NCBI GenBank assembly: GCA_016124755.1
Contig: WGNA01000011.1
Location: forward strand, 1-64,000
Reading direction: 5' to 3'
Origin: Bacteroidota bacterium
GTDB lineage: Bacteria > Bacteroidota > Bacteroidia > NS11-12g > UBA9320
Length of the DNA: 64,000 nucleotides
The notes beneath the pieces are model-generated. The model searched no databases and was not told the DNA's origin. It saw nothing but the letters and a program-made list of their open reading frames with translations. Made by a program: the position numbers and the translations under genes. Below, piece after piece: positions 7,911 through 15,456 of the stretch (its first letter is position 1; each line of letters starts with the position of its first letter).

Positions 7911-9844
7911 GATAATTTTACGATTCGAAACGACGCATTGTTTTCATGAATGTGTTGTGATATTATTTTTCCAAAATAAATCCCGGGTTCAAGAAAGTGC
8001 GTGTCGATCCGGTATTCCACGGTATTCGTTAAATCGTGCATAAACAAAATCTGTCCTTTGTCATTATAAATATATAGCGACGCTTGAACCGTTGGCTGAA
8101 CAAGTCGGTGAACAAAAATTTCATTGACAAATGGATTGGGAAAAACATGAATTCCATTTTTCCAGCCTGCTGATTGGAAACAGGAACCTGAATGAATACC
8201 GTTGGAGTCGATTGAAATATCACTACTAACGGTCATTTCAACTGTTTTTAAATAATTGATTCGGGATCTGAAAACCGGTCTGCTGTTTAATGCGAAGTAA
8301 TTCGGATTTGAGAATTGAACATGATAGCATTGATTGGATAATGGCAGGCAAAGGGAAGTGTAAAATCCACTAAAAGAAAGTTGTGGTGTGATAGACAGAG
8401 TGGTAATCCTGCACAGATTTTTAAAAGTATCGTTCAAATAAATCACATGGTCATTTGCGCCGGTGATTGTAATAATATCATTCGCTGTTTGAAATCCAAA
8501 ATTGTTGGGATTGAAGAGGAAAGTAGTGGGAGAACTGAGTTCAAGGTGGAAGAAATTTTCCGGACAACGGTTATAAACGCAAGTGGCTGTGGAGACATTC
8601 GCATTTGGATTGAAATTTAACGCAGCCAGATCGGTGCAACCCTCTTCTTCACAATCTTCGGTAAGACATAAGTCGGAATTTGTTTTTATAATTAACCACT
8701 TATATTTATTCGTGCTATCCCGAACATTTACCAGAGACAGAACAGACCCGTCATTCAGTCGGTCGGATTGGTAGGAGGAATAAACACTCCATCGAAAAGA
8801 TTCGCATTGAGTTGAAAGATTTCGGCACCTTATCAGGTTGAGATTATTGTCTAATTCAACATAAAAAGGCATTTGTTCCGCAGTCCGGCATTCGAGTAAG
8901 ATCCGGTCAGGAATTGAACTTTCAACCCTTCGAACCAAGAACATTTTAGTTACATCAGACCGGTTTATATATGCTAATATTTTGGATGAAATATCTTCTT
9001 TTCTAATTACGGAGCCGTTTTCGGTGGAAATGGTAAAAATCAGGAATTCGTAATTCTCAAAGGAAGTGACTATCAGACGCTCTTTATCAATAATATGAAC
9101 ACTGGCGTATTTAATTTCTTTGAGGTTGCACTCCCACATAAGATCCCCTGCCAAATTATATTTAAATAAACGAAGGTTCTCGTCTCTTGAACTGATCAAC
9201 AGGGAGCTATCCTGGGGAATGGCAGTAAAATTAGGGTATAGAAACTTAACAGATGTTGTGAAGTTTAGGAGAACCGAAGTGTCGTTAAATGAATAAACTG
9301 AGGTTTCTTTATTCTCATTTATTGATATGATCAAGTTGATGGATTCATCAAAACTTAAAACCGATGTACAATGAGAAGAATAGGATTTCGGGAGTTCGTG
9401 TATTCTCACAATTTTCATTTGATACATCACGACAAGAAATAATCTTGAGACCTCATTCCCATTCATCAACTCGCCTCCACGCATAACGAAATAAATGGAA
9501 TCTTTTTTTCTCAAAACCGAACCTTCAAGATAAACCGAAGCATTGTTAGTATTGAATTGAAATTTTGAAAGATCGTTAGCCGTAATATTAAGACTTGAAA
9601 TTACGCTGTTGTTTTTATTAAAGCATTGGATAAACACAGTATTTATTTTTTTATAACTCGTCCCTGCGTAATAGCTGTTGTTGTTATAAGTATATGTGAA
9701 CTGAGTGTCCAATAAAATCCGTTCTGTGAAAAAGGGGAATTCTCTTATCTCAATATTATCCGACTGGGCAGTAACGGGAATTGAATTTAAAAAAAATAGA
9801 AAAGGCAGAAAACTGCCCTTGGGAAAATTGAACAGGGCTTTCAT
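7904..9844 (-). CDS. Secreted protein with T9SS type A sorting domain
   Basis: A 646-residue exported protein. The signal peptide ends at SIPVTA|Q. The first 400 residues are beta-rich without a recognised fold and may be a propeller-like or WD-like domain. Near residues 405-430 lies GCTDLAALNFNPNANVSTAT followed by CVYN, the short Cys-bounded GCTDxxAxNFNPxAxxxxxxC repeat that is common in T9SS cargo. The last 80 residues form a type A sorting domain: HVFPNPFVNEIFVH, ASLYIYNDKGQILF and FLEPGIYFGKI. The protein is probably exported across the outer membrane. Its 3' end overlaps the convergent membrane-protein gene. The role is unknown. Confidence 0.83.
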   Translation of the reverse strand: MKALFNFPKGSFLPFLFFLNSIPVTAQSDNIEIREFPFFTERILLDTQFTYTYNNNSYYAGTSYKKINTVFIQCFNKNNSVISSLNITANDLSKFQFNTNNASVYLEGSVLRKKDSIYFVMRGGELMNGNEVSRLFLVVMYQMKIVRIHELPKSYSSHCTSVLSFDESINLIISINENKETSVYSFNDTSVLLNFTTSVKFLYPNFTAIPQDSSLLISSRDENLRLFKYNLAGDLMWECNLKEIKYASVHIIDKERLIVTSFENYEFLIFTISTENGSVIRKEDISSKILAYINRSDVTKMFLVRRVESSIPDRILLECRTAEQMPFYVELDNNLNLIRCRNLSTQCESFRWSVYSSYQSDRLNDGSVLSLVNVRDSTNKYKWLIIKTNSDLCLTEDCEEEGCTDLAALNFNPNANVSTATCVYNRCPENFFHLELSSPTTFLFNPNNFGFQTANDIITITGANDHVIYLNDTFKNLCRITTLSITPQLSFSGFYTSLCLPLSNQCYHVQFSNPNYFALNSRPVFRSRINYLKTVEMTVSSDISIDSNGIHSGSCFQSAGWKNGIHVFPNPFVNEIFVHRLVQPTVQASLYIYNDKGQILFMHDLTNTVEYRIDTHFLEPGIYFGKIISQHIHENNASFRIVKLSQ

Positions 9845-10144
9845 GGTGTTACGACAATTAGGTTGGCTAAAATTAGTATATCTCCGAATTATTTATTCGG
9901 GTAAGAGATGTAAATCACATTCAATTGACATTGTAGTATAATTATGCGGCCCGCGTGTTAGCCGAAATGGAATTGAAGCCATTTATAGCGAAGCCAATCT
10001 TTTTGGGGTTTGGAGGATATAAAACAACTTCGAGTACCCGCCGTCATATTTACAGAAGTAAATTGCGGGCAAGTGATACCTGAGACAAATTGTGGTTACC
10101 AATAATTCATCTGTTATGGGGGTAAAACAATATATGTTTTCAAC
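9845..10144. other. 300-bp intergenic region with two weak hairpins
   Basis: No ORF is supported. A hairpin CCGAAT-TATTT-ATTCGG (9884-9900) lies 40 bp upstream of the T9SS gene start at 9844. A second, nested hairpin (10037-10069: CCCGC, then ATTTAC-AGAA-GTAAAT, then GCGGG) lies 75 bp beyond the 3' end of the repressor gene and lacks a T-run on either strand. Their function is unknown. Confidence 0.35.
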
Positions 10145-10888
10145 TCAGCTTTCATTAAAACCGATAAAGCTTTCCATTTCCCATACTTCAACAATTTGGC
10201 GAATCGGTAATTCATACGGTTTAAAAACCGGATTGGTGGAAACCAGTAGCAACTTTTGATTTTCCTTTAATTGATTGTACACCACCTTAAAGACGATACC
10301 GTCGTCGAGGGTTACGATGATGTACGATTTGCCGTCTTTGATATCCTGCCAGTTCTGAACATAGCTCGCGGTTATCCAGCTTCCCTCGCGAATCGGCAAC
10401 ATGCTCTCTCCTTTAATCTGAAAACACCGGTATGTTTTTCCTTTTGCCAAAAAAGGCAGGTTAAACCTCGGTAGCGATAAGATGAATTCGGGATCCGAAT
10501 AGCCTGTGGTATATCCCGCCTGCGCCTTTGCCGGAACCATTTCGATGTGTTCGTTGTCTTCCTTGTCGACCGAAATCGTGAGCAACCGCAACTTCTGGCC
10601 GGTAATGTCGATGTCGAAACCCTTCTCCATCTGCGACAACTGATATTCACTCAGCTTACTGAGGTCGTAGCGGATCATCGCATCTATCGATACATTGAAA
10701 AAGTCGGCTATATATATAAGCGTCTGAAACGGCGGCTGAACACCGCGCTCATAACTGTTGAGTTTCGAACGGCTCAGATCCAACTGGCCGGCGAGTTCCT
10801 GCTGAGACATGTTCCGGCGGATTCGCAGAAACTTCATGTTCTCGGGAAATCGCATCCGGGATGAAGAAATAGTCAGTTCCATTTGCAT
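10145..10888 (-). CDS. LexA-like repressor: XRE helix-turn-helix plus S24 autoprotease domain
   Basis: A 247-residue regulator. Residues 15-75 form an XRE-type HTH (MKFLRIRRNMSQQELAGQL and LSRSKLNSYERGVQPP). Residues of about 115-245 form an S24 (LexA/UmuD/CI) domain: candidate cleavage site Ala124-Gly125 (KAQAGY), nucleophile Ser162 in IKGESMLP, and general base Lys201 in DGIVFKVVYN. By family knowledge, RecA-stimulated self-cleavage would relieve repression after DNA damage. It is divergent from dinB and dnaE2, with 68 bp between start codons containing a perfect palindrome. It is not canonical LexA, whose winged-helix N-terminus is different. It is probably autoregulated and controls the polymerase operon; that link is inferred from position. 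Confidence 0.88.
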   Translation of the reverse strand: MQMELTISSSRMRFPENMKFLRIRRNMSQQELAGQLDLSRSKLNSYERGVQPPFQTLIYIADFFNVSIDAMIRYDLSKLSEYQLSQMEKGFDIDITGQKLRLLTISVDKEDNEHIEMVPAKAQAGYTTGYSDPEFILSLPRFNLPFLAKGKTYRCFQIKGESMLPIREGSWITASYVQNWQDIKDGKSYIIVTLDDGIVFKVVYNQLKENQKLLLVSTNPVFKPYELPIRQIVEVWEMESFIGFNES

Positions 10889-10925
10889 ACGAATGTAAAG
10901 CAGGCTATATTATTACCGAAATGTT

Positions 10926-10940
10926 GACAATATAATTGTC
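10926..10940. promoter_or_regulatory. Palindromic operator candidate between the repressor gene and dinB
   Basis: GACAAT-ATA-ATTGTC is a perfect 6-bp inverted repeat with a 3-bp centre, 38 bp from the repressor start codon and 17 bp from the dinB GTG. The overlapping TATAATTG (10931-10938) is one base from the Bacteroidota -7 consensus in the dinB direction, so repressor binding would block it. A second copy was not found nearby. Confidence 0.6.
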
Positions 10941-10956
10941 CGAATGAAAGCGTAAA

Positions 10957-12171
10957 GTGGAAAAGTCTATTCTACACATGGATCTCGACACCTTTTATGT
11001 GTCGGTTGAAAGGCTGATCGACAGCCGGTTAAATGGCAAGCCGATCCTTTTGGGCGGAACGAGCGACCGTGGTGTTGTGGCGTCGTGCAGTTACGAGGCA
11101 AGATCGTTTGGTGTGCATTCCGGTATGCCGATGAAAATGGCGCGGCAACTTTGTCCGGAAGCCACCGTGGTTCGCGGAGAAGCCGGAACGTACAGTCGTT
11201 ATTCCGATATGGTTACCGAGATTATTAAAGATCAGGTGCCGGTTTTCGAGAAGGCGAGTATCGATGAGTTTTATGCGGATCTCACGGGCATGGACAAATT
11301 CTTCGGTTGCTATCAGTTTGCAACGGAGCTGAGGAAGTCGATTATCCGGGAAACAGGACTGCCTTTGTCGTTCGGACTTTCGGTAAATAAAACCGTGTCG
11401 AAGGTGGCTACCGGAGAGGCAAAGCCCAACAATCAACTCCGGATCGATTTCGGGGAAGAGAAGAATTTCCTGAGTCCGCTTTCCATTAAAAAAATCCCGA
11501 TGGTAGGCGATAAAACGTACCAGCAACTCCGCAATATGGGCGTAAAGGTGGTGAAGACCATTCAGGATATGCCGGTGGAAATGATGGAAAGTGCGTTCGG
11601 GAAAAACGGTGTCGGGCTGTGGTATAAAGCGAATGGCATCGACAACCGTCAGGTGATTCCGTATTCAGAGCGCAAGTCGATTTCTACCGAACGAACCTTT
11701 GATAAAGACACGATCGACGTGATAAAGCTCCGTACGATTGTTTCGGCGATGGCAGAAAATCTGGCGTTTCAGCTCCGGCGGGGCGAGCGGCTTACATCGG
11801 TAGTGAGTGTGAAGTTGCGTTACTCCGATTTTAGCACATACAGCCGGCAACTGAAAATTCCGTACACTTCGGCAGATCACGTTCTGGTGCCCGTAATTCT
11901 CGATCTGTTTGAAAAGCTTTATAACAGAAGGTTACTCGTGCGGCTGGTCGGAGTTCGGTATGCCGGATTGGTTCAGGGAAATTACCAGATCGATTTATTC
12001 GACGACACGATTGAGCGGCTGAAACTTTATCAGGCGATGGATGTGATCCGCAACCGGTTCGGGGAAAGAAGTCTTTACCGGGCATCGACTATGGGAGCCA
12101 AAACTATCGGACGATTTACCAATCCGTTTAACGGAGAGCCGCCATTGATTTTAGCCCACAGAAAGAGCTGA
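10957..12171 (+). CDS. dinB: Y-family DNA polymerase IV
   Basis: A 404-residue translesion polymerase. Catalytic acidic residues are seen in ILHMDLDTFYVSVERL (D9, D11) and KASIDEFYADLTG. The palm and fingers motif SCSYEARSFGVHSGMPM, the helix-hairpin-helix MVGDKTYQQLRNMGV and the little-finger domain are all present. QIDLF at residues 344-348 is a beta-clamp-binding pentapeptide. The start is GTG at 10957, because the first in-frame ATG (10978) would delete the first catalytic strand. dnaE2 follows after 7 bp. The gene is probably induced by DNA damage through the divergent S24 repressor. A role as an ImuB-like accessory protein is disfavoured because the catalytic acids are intact. Confidence 0.95.
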   Translation: MEKSILHMDLDTFYVSVERLIDSRLNGKPILLGGTSDRGVVASCSYEARSFGVHSGMPMKMARQLCPEATVVRGEAGTYSRYSDMVTEIIKDQVPVFEKASIDEFYADLTGMDKFFGCYQFATELRKSIIRETGLPLSFGLSVNKTVSKVATGEAKPNNQLRIDFGEEKNFLSPLSIKKIPMVGDKTYQQLRNMGVKVVKTIQDMPVEMMESAFGKNGVGLWYKANGIDNRQVIPYSERKSISTERTFDKDTIDVIKLRTIVSAMAENLAFQLRRGERLTSVVSVKLRYSDFSTYSRQLKIPYTSADHVLVPVILDLFEKLYNRRLLVRLVGVRYAGLVQGNYQIDLFDDTIERLKLYQAMDVIRNRFGERSLYRASTMGAKTIGRFTNPFNGEPPLILAHRKS

Positions 12172-12178
12172 TCGCTGC

Positions 12179-15100
12179 ATGTATATAAATTGCCATACAT
12201 ATTATAGTCTTCGTTACGGGGCGTACTCCGAAAAGACGCTTCTCGAGCAGGCGTCTGAGTGGGGTATAAAAACACTGGCGCTTACCGATATTAATAATAC
12301 GAGTGCGTGTCTCAACTTTATACGGCTCTCGGAAAAGTTCGGAGTGAGGCCGGTCGTCGGTATTGATTTCCGGCTTGGCGCCCGGCAATTGTATGTGGCA
12401 TTGGCTAAAAATAACAGCGGTTTTGAGGAGATCAACTGCTACCTTACGTATTACAGTCACAACAAACTGGAGATTCCCGAATCACCGCCGACGTTTGAAA
12501 ATGCCGTTGTGATTTATCCGTATGCGTTGTTAAAAGACAAGCCCTTCGTGGTGCTTCGTGCAAATGAATACATCGGCATATCGGTTCGCGACATTCTTCG
12601 GGTGGGTTTCGAAAACCGTTATTCCCGGGATAAAATGGTGGTGATGCAACCGGCGACGTTCCGCCATAAACGAGACTTCAATGCGCATCGGTTGTTGCGG
12701 TCGATCGACAATAATACGCTGCTCAGCAAACTTCCGGAGAGTGAGCAGGCTTCGGCGGAAGATCTGTTTCACCCGCCATCGGTTCTGGAAAAGGTTTTTG
12801 AAGACTTCCCCGACGTAATCCGGAGGACGCACGACCTGCTCGATCAGTGTGAAATACGGTTTGATTTTTCCGAAAAACGAATACCTCAGAACCTGAAAAC
12901 CTACACCGGAGAGGATGCTTCGGATGTTGAACTGCTGGCTCAGCTTTGTGGCGAAGGATTGCCATACCGCTATGGCGCACAACCCGGTGAAGCAATTTTA
13001 AAACGCCTGGAAATGGAACTCGACGTAATCCGGAAAATGGGTTTCGTTTCGTACTTCCTGATCAATTGGGACATCATCCGGTATGCGCAGAAAAACAATT
13101 ATTTCTATGTGGGCCGGGGCAGTGGGGCAAACAGCATTGTGGCCTATCTGCTAAAGATTACCGATGTGGATCCCATTGATCTGGATTTGTATTTCGAACG
13201 CTTTATTAATCTGTACCGGATTAATCCGCCCGACTTCGACATCGACTTTTCGTGGCGCGACCGCGACGATGTTACCCGGTATATTTTCGAGCGGTTCGAG
13301 CACACGGCATTGCTCGCGACGTACAATACCTTTAAACAAAGAGCGGTTGTGCGTGAATTGGGAAAAGTGTTCGGCTTGCCTCCGCACGAAATCGACCGGA
13401 TCAGCGAGGGACGCTTTAGTACAAACGGTCTCGACCATCTCAGCAAACTGGTTCTTCAATACGGCCACCTCATTCAGGGAATGCCGAATCTGTTAAGTGT
13501 TCATGCCAGCGGAATTCTGATCGCGGATAAGCCGTTGCAATATTTTTCGGCGACCGATCTTCCGCCAAAAGGTTATCCCACCACCCAGTTCGACATGCTG
13601 ATTGCCGAAGATGTAGGACTTTACAAATTTGATATTCTGGCGCAGCGCGGATTGGCAAAGATTAAAGAAGCGTTGACGGTGGTTCGGCAAAACCGCCCGA
13701 ACGAAGACATCGTTGACATTCACGACACCCAGCCACTGAAGAAAGATCCGGCGATTAATCAGGCAATCAGTGAGGCAAAGTGTATGGGGTGCTTTTATGT
13801 GGAGTCTCCGGCAATGCGCATGTTGCTCAGGAAGCTGGAAGTAGACAATTACCTCGGTTTGGTGGCGGCGAGTTCGATTATTCGTCCGGGTGTGGCTCAG
13901 AGCGGGATGATGCGCGAGTACATTCTGCGGCATAAGAATCCGGAAAGGATGAAAGATGCGCATCCGGTGATGGTTGACATTATGCCGGATACGTATGGTG
14001 TAATGGTTTATCAGGAAGACGTGATCAAGGTGGCGCATCATTTTGCCGGGCTGAGTCTGGGAGAGGCGGATGTTTTGCGGCGCGGGATGAGCGGGAAGTA
14101 TCGTTCGCGGGAAGAGTTCATGAAGGTGCGGGAAAAGTATTTCGATAATTGTCTCGGCAAAGGGTATTCGCATGAGTTGGCTGCGGATGTATGGCGGCAG
14201 ATCGAGAGTTTTGCCGGGTATGCATTTGCCAAAGGTCATTCGGCGAGTTATGCGGTAGAGAGTTATCAGAGTTTATATCTGAAGGTTCATTATCCGCTCG
14301 AATTTATGGTGGCCGTGCTCAACAACGGAGGCGGGTTTTATCGACCCGAAATCTACATTCACGAAGCCCGGATGCAGGGAGGAATCATCCACGCGCCCTG
14401 TGTAAACCGGAGTGAAAAGCTTACGGTAATTAAGGGGCGCGAAATATTTCTGGGGCTTCATTACATAAAAGACCTCGAGATTACAACGATGAATTATCTC
14501 ACCGAAAGCCGGGAATGTTTTGGTGACTATACAGGACTTAACGACTTTATGGATCGGGTACCGGCAGGCATTGAGCAGATGGATAAGCTGATCAGAGTCG
14601 GTGCTTTCCGGTTTACCGGTGTTAATAAAAGAGAGTTGTTGTGGCATGCGCATCTGTATATAAATCGCACATCGAAAAAGGTGAAACAGCAGGGATTGTT
14701 TAAGCCAAAGCCCACGGAGTTTGTGATGCCGGGTTTGCCATCAACCGAACTCGAAGATATTTTTGATCAGATCGAGATTCTGGGTTTTCCGTTGGGAGAT
14801 CCTTTTCGGATGCTGGAATATCGCGACGACAGTTTTCTCACAACGGCTTCCGTTCTGGGGCCTAATCTTCACCAGCGGATTACGATTCTGGGTTATCTGG
14901 TAACGGCGAAAAATACGGCAACAATAAAGGGAGACAGGATGCACTTCGGAACCTTCCTCGATCGTGAGGGGCAGGTGTTTGATACGGTTCATTTTCCTCC
15001 GGTGGCAGCGCGCTTTCCGTTTCGGGGAGGAGGCATCTACCGCATTACGGGAAAGGTTGTGGAGGAGTTCGGCTTCTTCAGTATTGAGGTGGAACGGATG

Positions 15101-15187
15101 ACCAAGGAACCTTACATTCCCGACCCGCGATATGCCGAAGAGAACCGTTTCACGACCAATCGTTTTGGCACTGATGGAGGCAATTAA
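12179..15187 (+). CDS. dnaE2: DnaE2-like error-prone DNA polymerase III alpha subunit
   Basis: A 1002-residue C-family polymerase, shorter than replicative DnaE (about 1150 or more). The order is an N-terminal PHP domain (1-200), palm, fingers with GRGSGANSIVAYLLKITDVD, the catalytic PPDFDIDFSWRDRDD (D354 and D356), a helix-hairpin-helix, and an OB fold near 900-970 (RITILGYLVTAKNTATIKG). The PHP metal site looks degenerate: the start reads INCHTYYS with one His, and LALTDINNTS lacks the usual His after Asp. QQGLF at 837-841 resembles a clamp-binding motif. It lies 7 bp after dinB, so the two form one operon. Error-prone lesion bypass is inferred from size, partner genes and the regulator. 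Confidence 0.92.
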   Translation: MYINCHTYYSLRYGAYSEKTLLEQASEWGIKTLALTDINNTSACLNFIRLSEKFGVRPVVGIDFRLGARQLYVALAKNNSGFEEINCYLTYYSHNKLEIPESPPTFENAVVIYPYALLKDKPFVVLRANEYIGISVRDILRVGFENRYSRDKMVVMQPATFRHKRDFNAHRLLRSIDNNTLLSKLPESEQASAEDLFHPPSVLEKVFEDFPDVIRRTHDLLDQCEIRFDFSEKRIPQNLKTYTGEDASDVELLAQLCGEGLPYRYGAQPGEAILKRLEMELDVIRKMGFVSYFLINWDIIRYAQKNNYFYVGRGSGANSIVAYLLKITDVDPIDLDLYFERFINLYRINPPDFDIDFSWRDRDDVTRYIFERFEHTALLATYNTFKQRAVVRELGKVFGLPPHEIDRISEGRFSTNGLDHLSKLVLQYGHLIQGMPNLLSVHASGILIADKPLQYFSATDLPPKGYPTTQFDMLIAEDVGLYKFDILAQRGLAKIKEALTVVRQNRPNEDIVDIHDTQPLKKDPAINQAISEAKCMGCFYVESPAMRMLLRKLEVDNYLGLVAASSIIRPGVAQSGMMREYILRHKNPERMKDAHPVMVDIMPDTYGVMVYQEDVIKVAHHFAGLSLGEADVLRRGMSGKYRSREEFMKVREKYFDNCLGKGYSHELAADVWRQIESFAGYAFAKGHSASYAVESYQSLYLKVHYPLEFMVAVLNNGGGFYRPEIYIHEARMQGGIIHAPCVNRSEKLTVIKGREIFLGLHYIKDLEITTMNYLTESRECFGDYTGLNDFMDRVPAGIEQMDKLIRVGAFRFTGVNKRELLWHAHLYINRTSKKVKQQGLFKPKPTEFVMPGLPSTELEDIFDQIEILGFPLGDPFRMLEYRDDSFLTTASVLGPNLHQRITILGYLVTAKNTATIKGDRMHFGTFLDREGQVFDTVHFPPVAARFPFRGGGIYRITGKVVEEFGFFSIEVERMTKEPYIPDPRYAEENRFTTNRFGTDGGN

Positions 15188-15195
15188 AATTTGTC

Positions 15196-15225
15196 TTGTT
15201 GTAATAAAAATCTCGGTTAATTTTG
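15196..15225 (+). promoter_or_regulatory. Bacteroidota-type promoter for tRNA-Phe
   Basis: TTG at 15196-15198, a 19-bp spacer, and TAATTTTG at 15218-15225 match the -33/-7 consensus exactly, 47 bp upstream of the tRNA 5' end. This is the best full promoter in the window and sits just after the dnaE2 stop. Confidence 0.75.
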
Positions 15226-15272
15226 CAGCCCTCAAACGTTCGACAGAGTTGAATGCTTGAGACATACACGAC

Positions 15273-15345
15273 GGTGCGGTAGCTCAGTTGGTAGAGCAAA
15301 GGACTGAAAATCCTTGTGTCGGCGGTTCGATTCCGCCCCACACCA
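15273..15345 (+). tRNA. tRNA-Phe (anticodon GAA)
   Basis: A 73-nt cloverleaf. The D arm contains AGCTCAGTTGGTAGAGC, the anticodon stem-loop is GGA-CTGAAAA-TCC with anticodon GAA, and the T arm is GGCGG-TTCGATT-CCGCC. The acceptor stem is GGTGCGG with CCACACC and an A discriminator. Position 5 (C, 15277) faces position 68 (A, 15340), giving one C-A mismatch in the acceptor stem. The CCA end is not encoded. It is flanked by a matching promoter and a terminator. Confidence 0.96.
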
Positions 15346-15351
15346 CACCTT

Positions 15352-15388
15352 AAAAATCCCGGCGGTTTCGTCGGGATTTTTTGTTTTT
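15352..15388 (+). terminator. Intrinsic terminator after tRNA-Phe
   Basis: AAAATCCCG and CGGGATTTT flank a short loop and are followed by a T-run (TTTTTTGTTTTT). It lies 7 bp after the tRNA 3' end. Confidence 0.8.
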
Positions 15389-15394
15389 AGCCAT

Positions 15395-15428
15395 AAAAAA
15401 AGTGGCGACCGCGGCCGCCACTTTTTTT
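15395..15428. terminator. Bidirectional terminator
   Basis: A-run, AGTGGCG, short GC loop, CGCCACT, T-run: symmetric, so it can act on both strands. It lies 28 bp beyond the stop of the minus-strand T9SS gene at 15457 and just after the tRNA terminator. Confidence 0.8.
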
Positions 15429-15456
15429 CCGTGATAGTTTGGTTTATTGGTTCAGT

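Noticed and set aside
13493-14239. 248-residue minus-strand ORF
   Set aside because: It is antisense to dnaE2, has no recognisable motif, and its codon use follows the shadow of the real gene.
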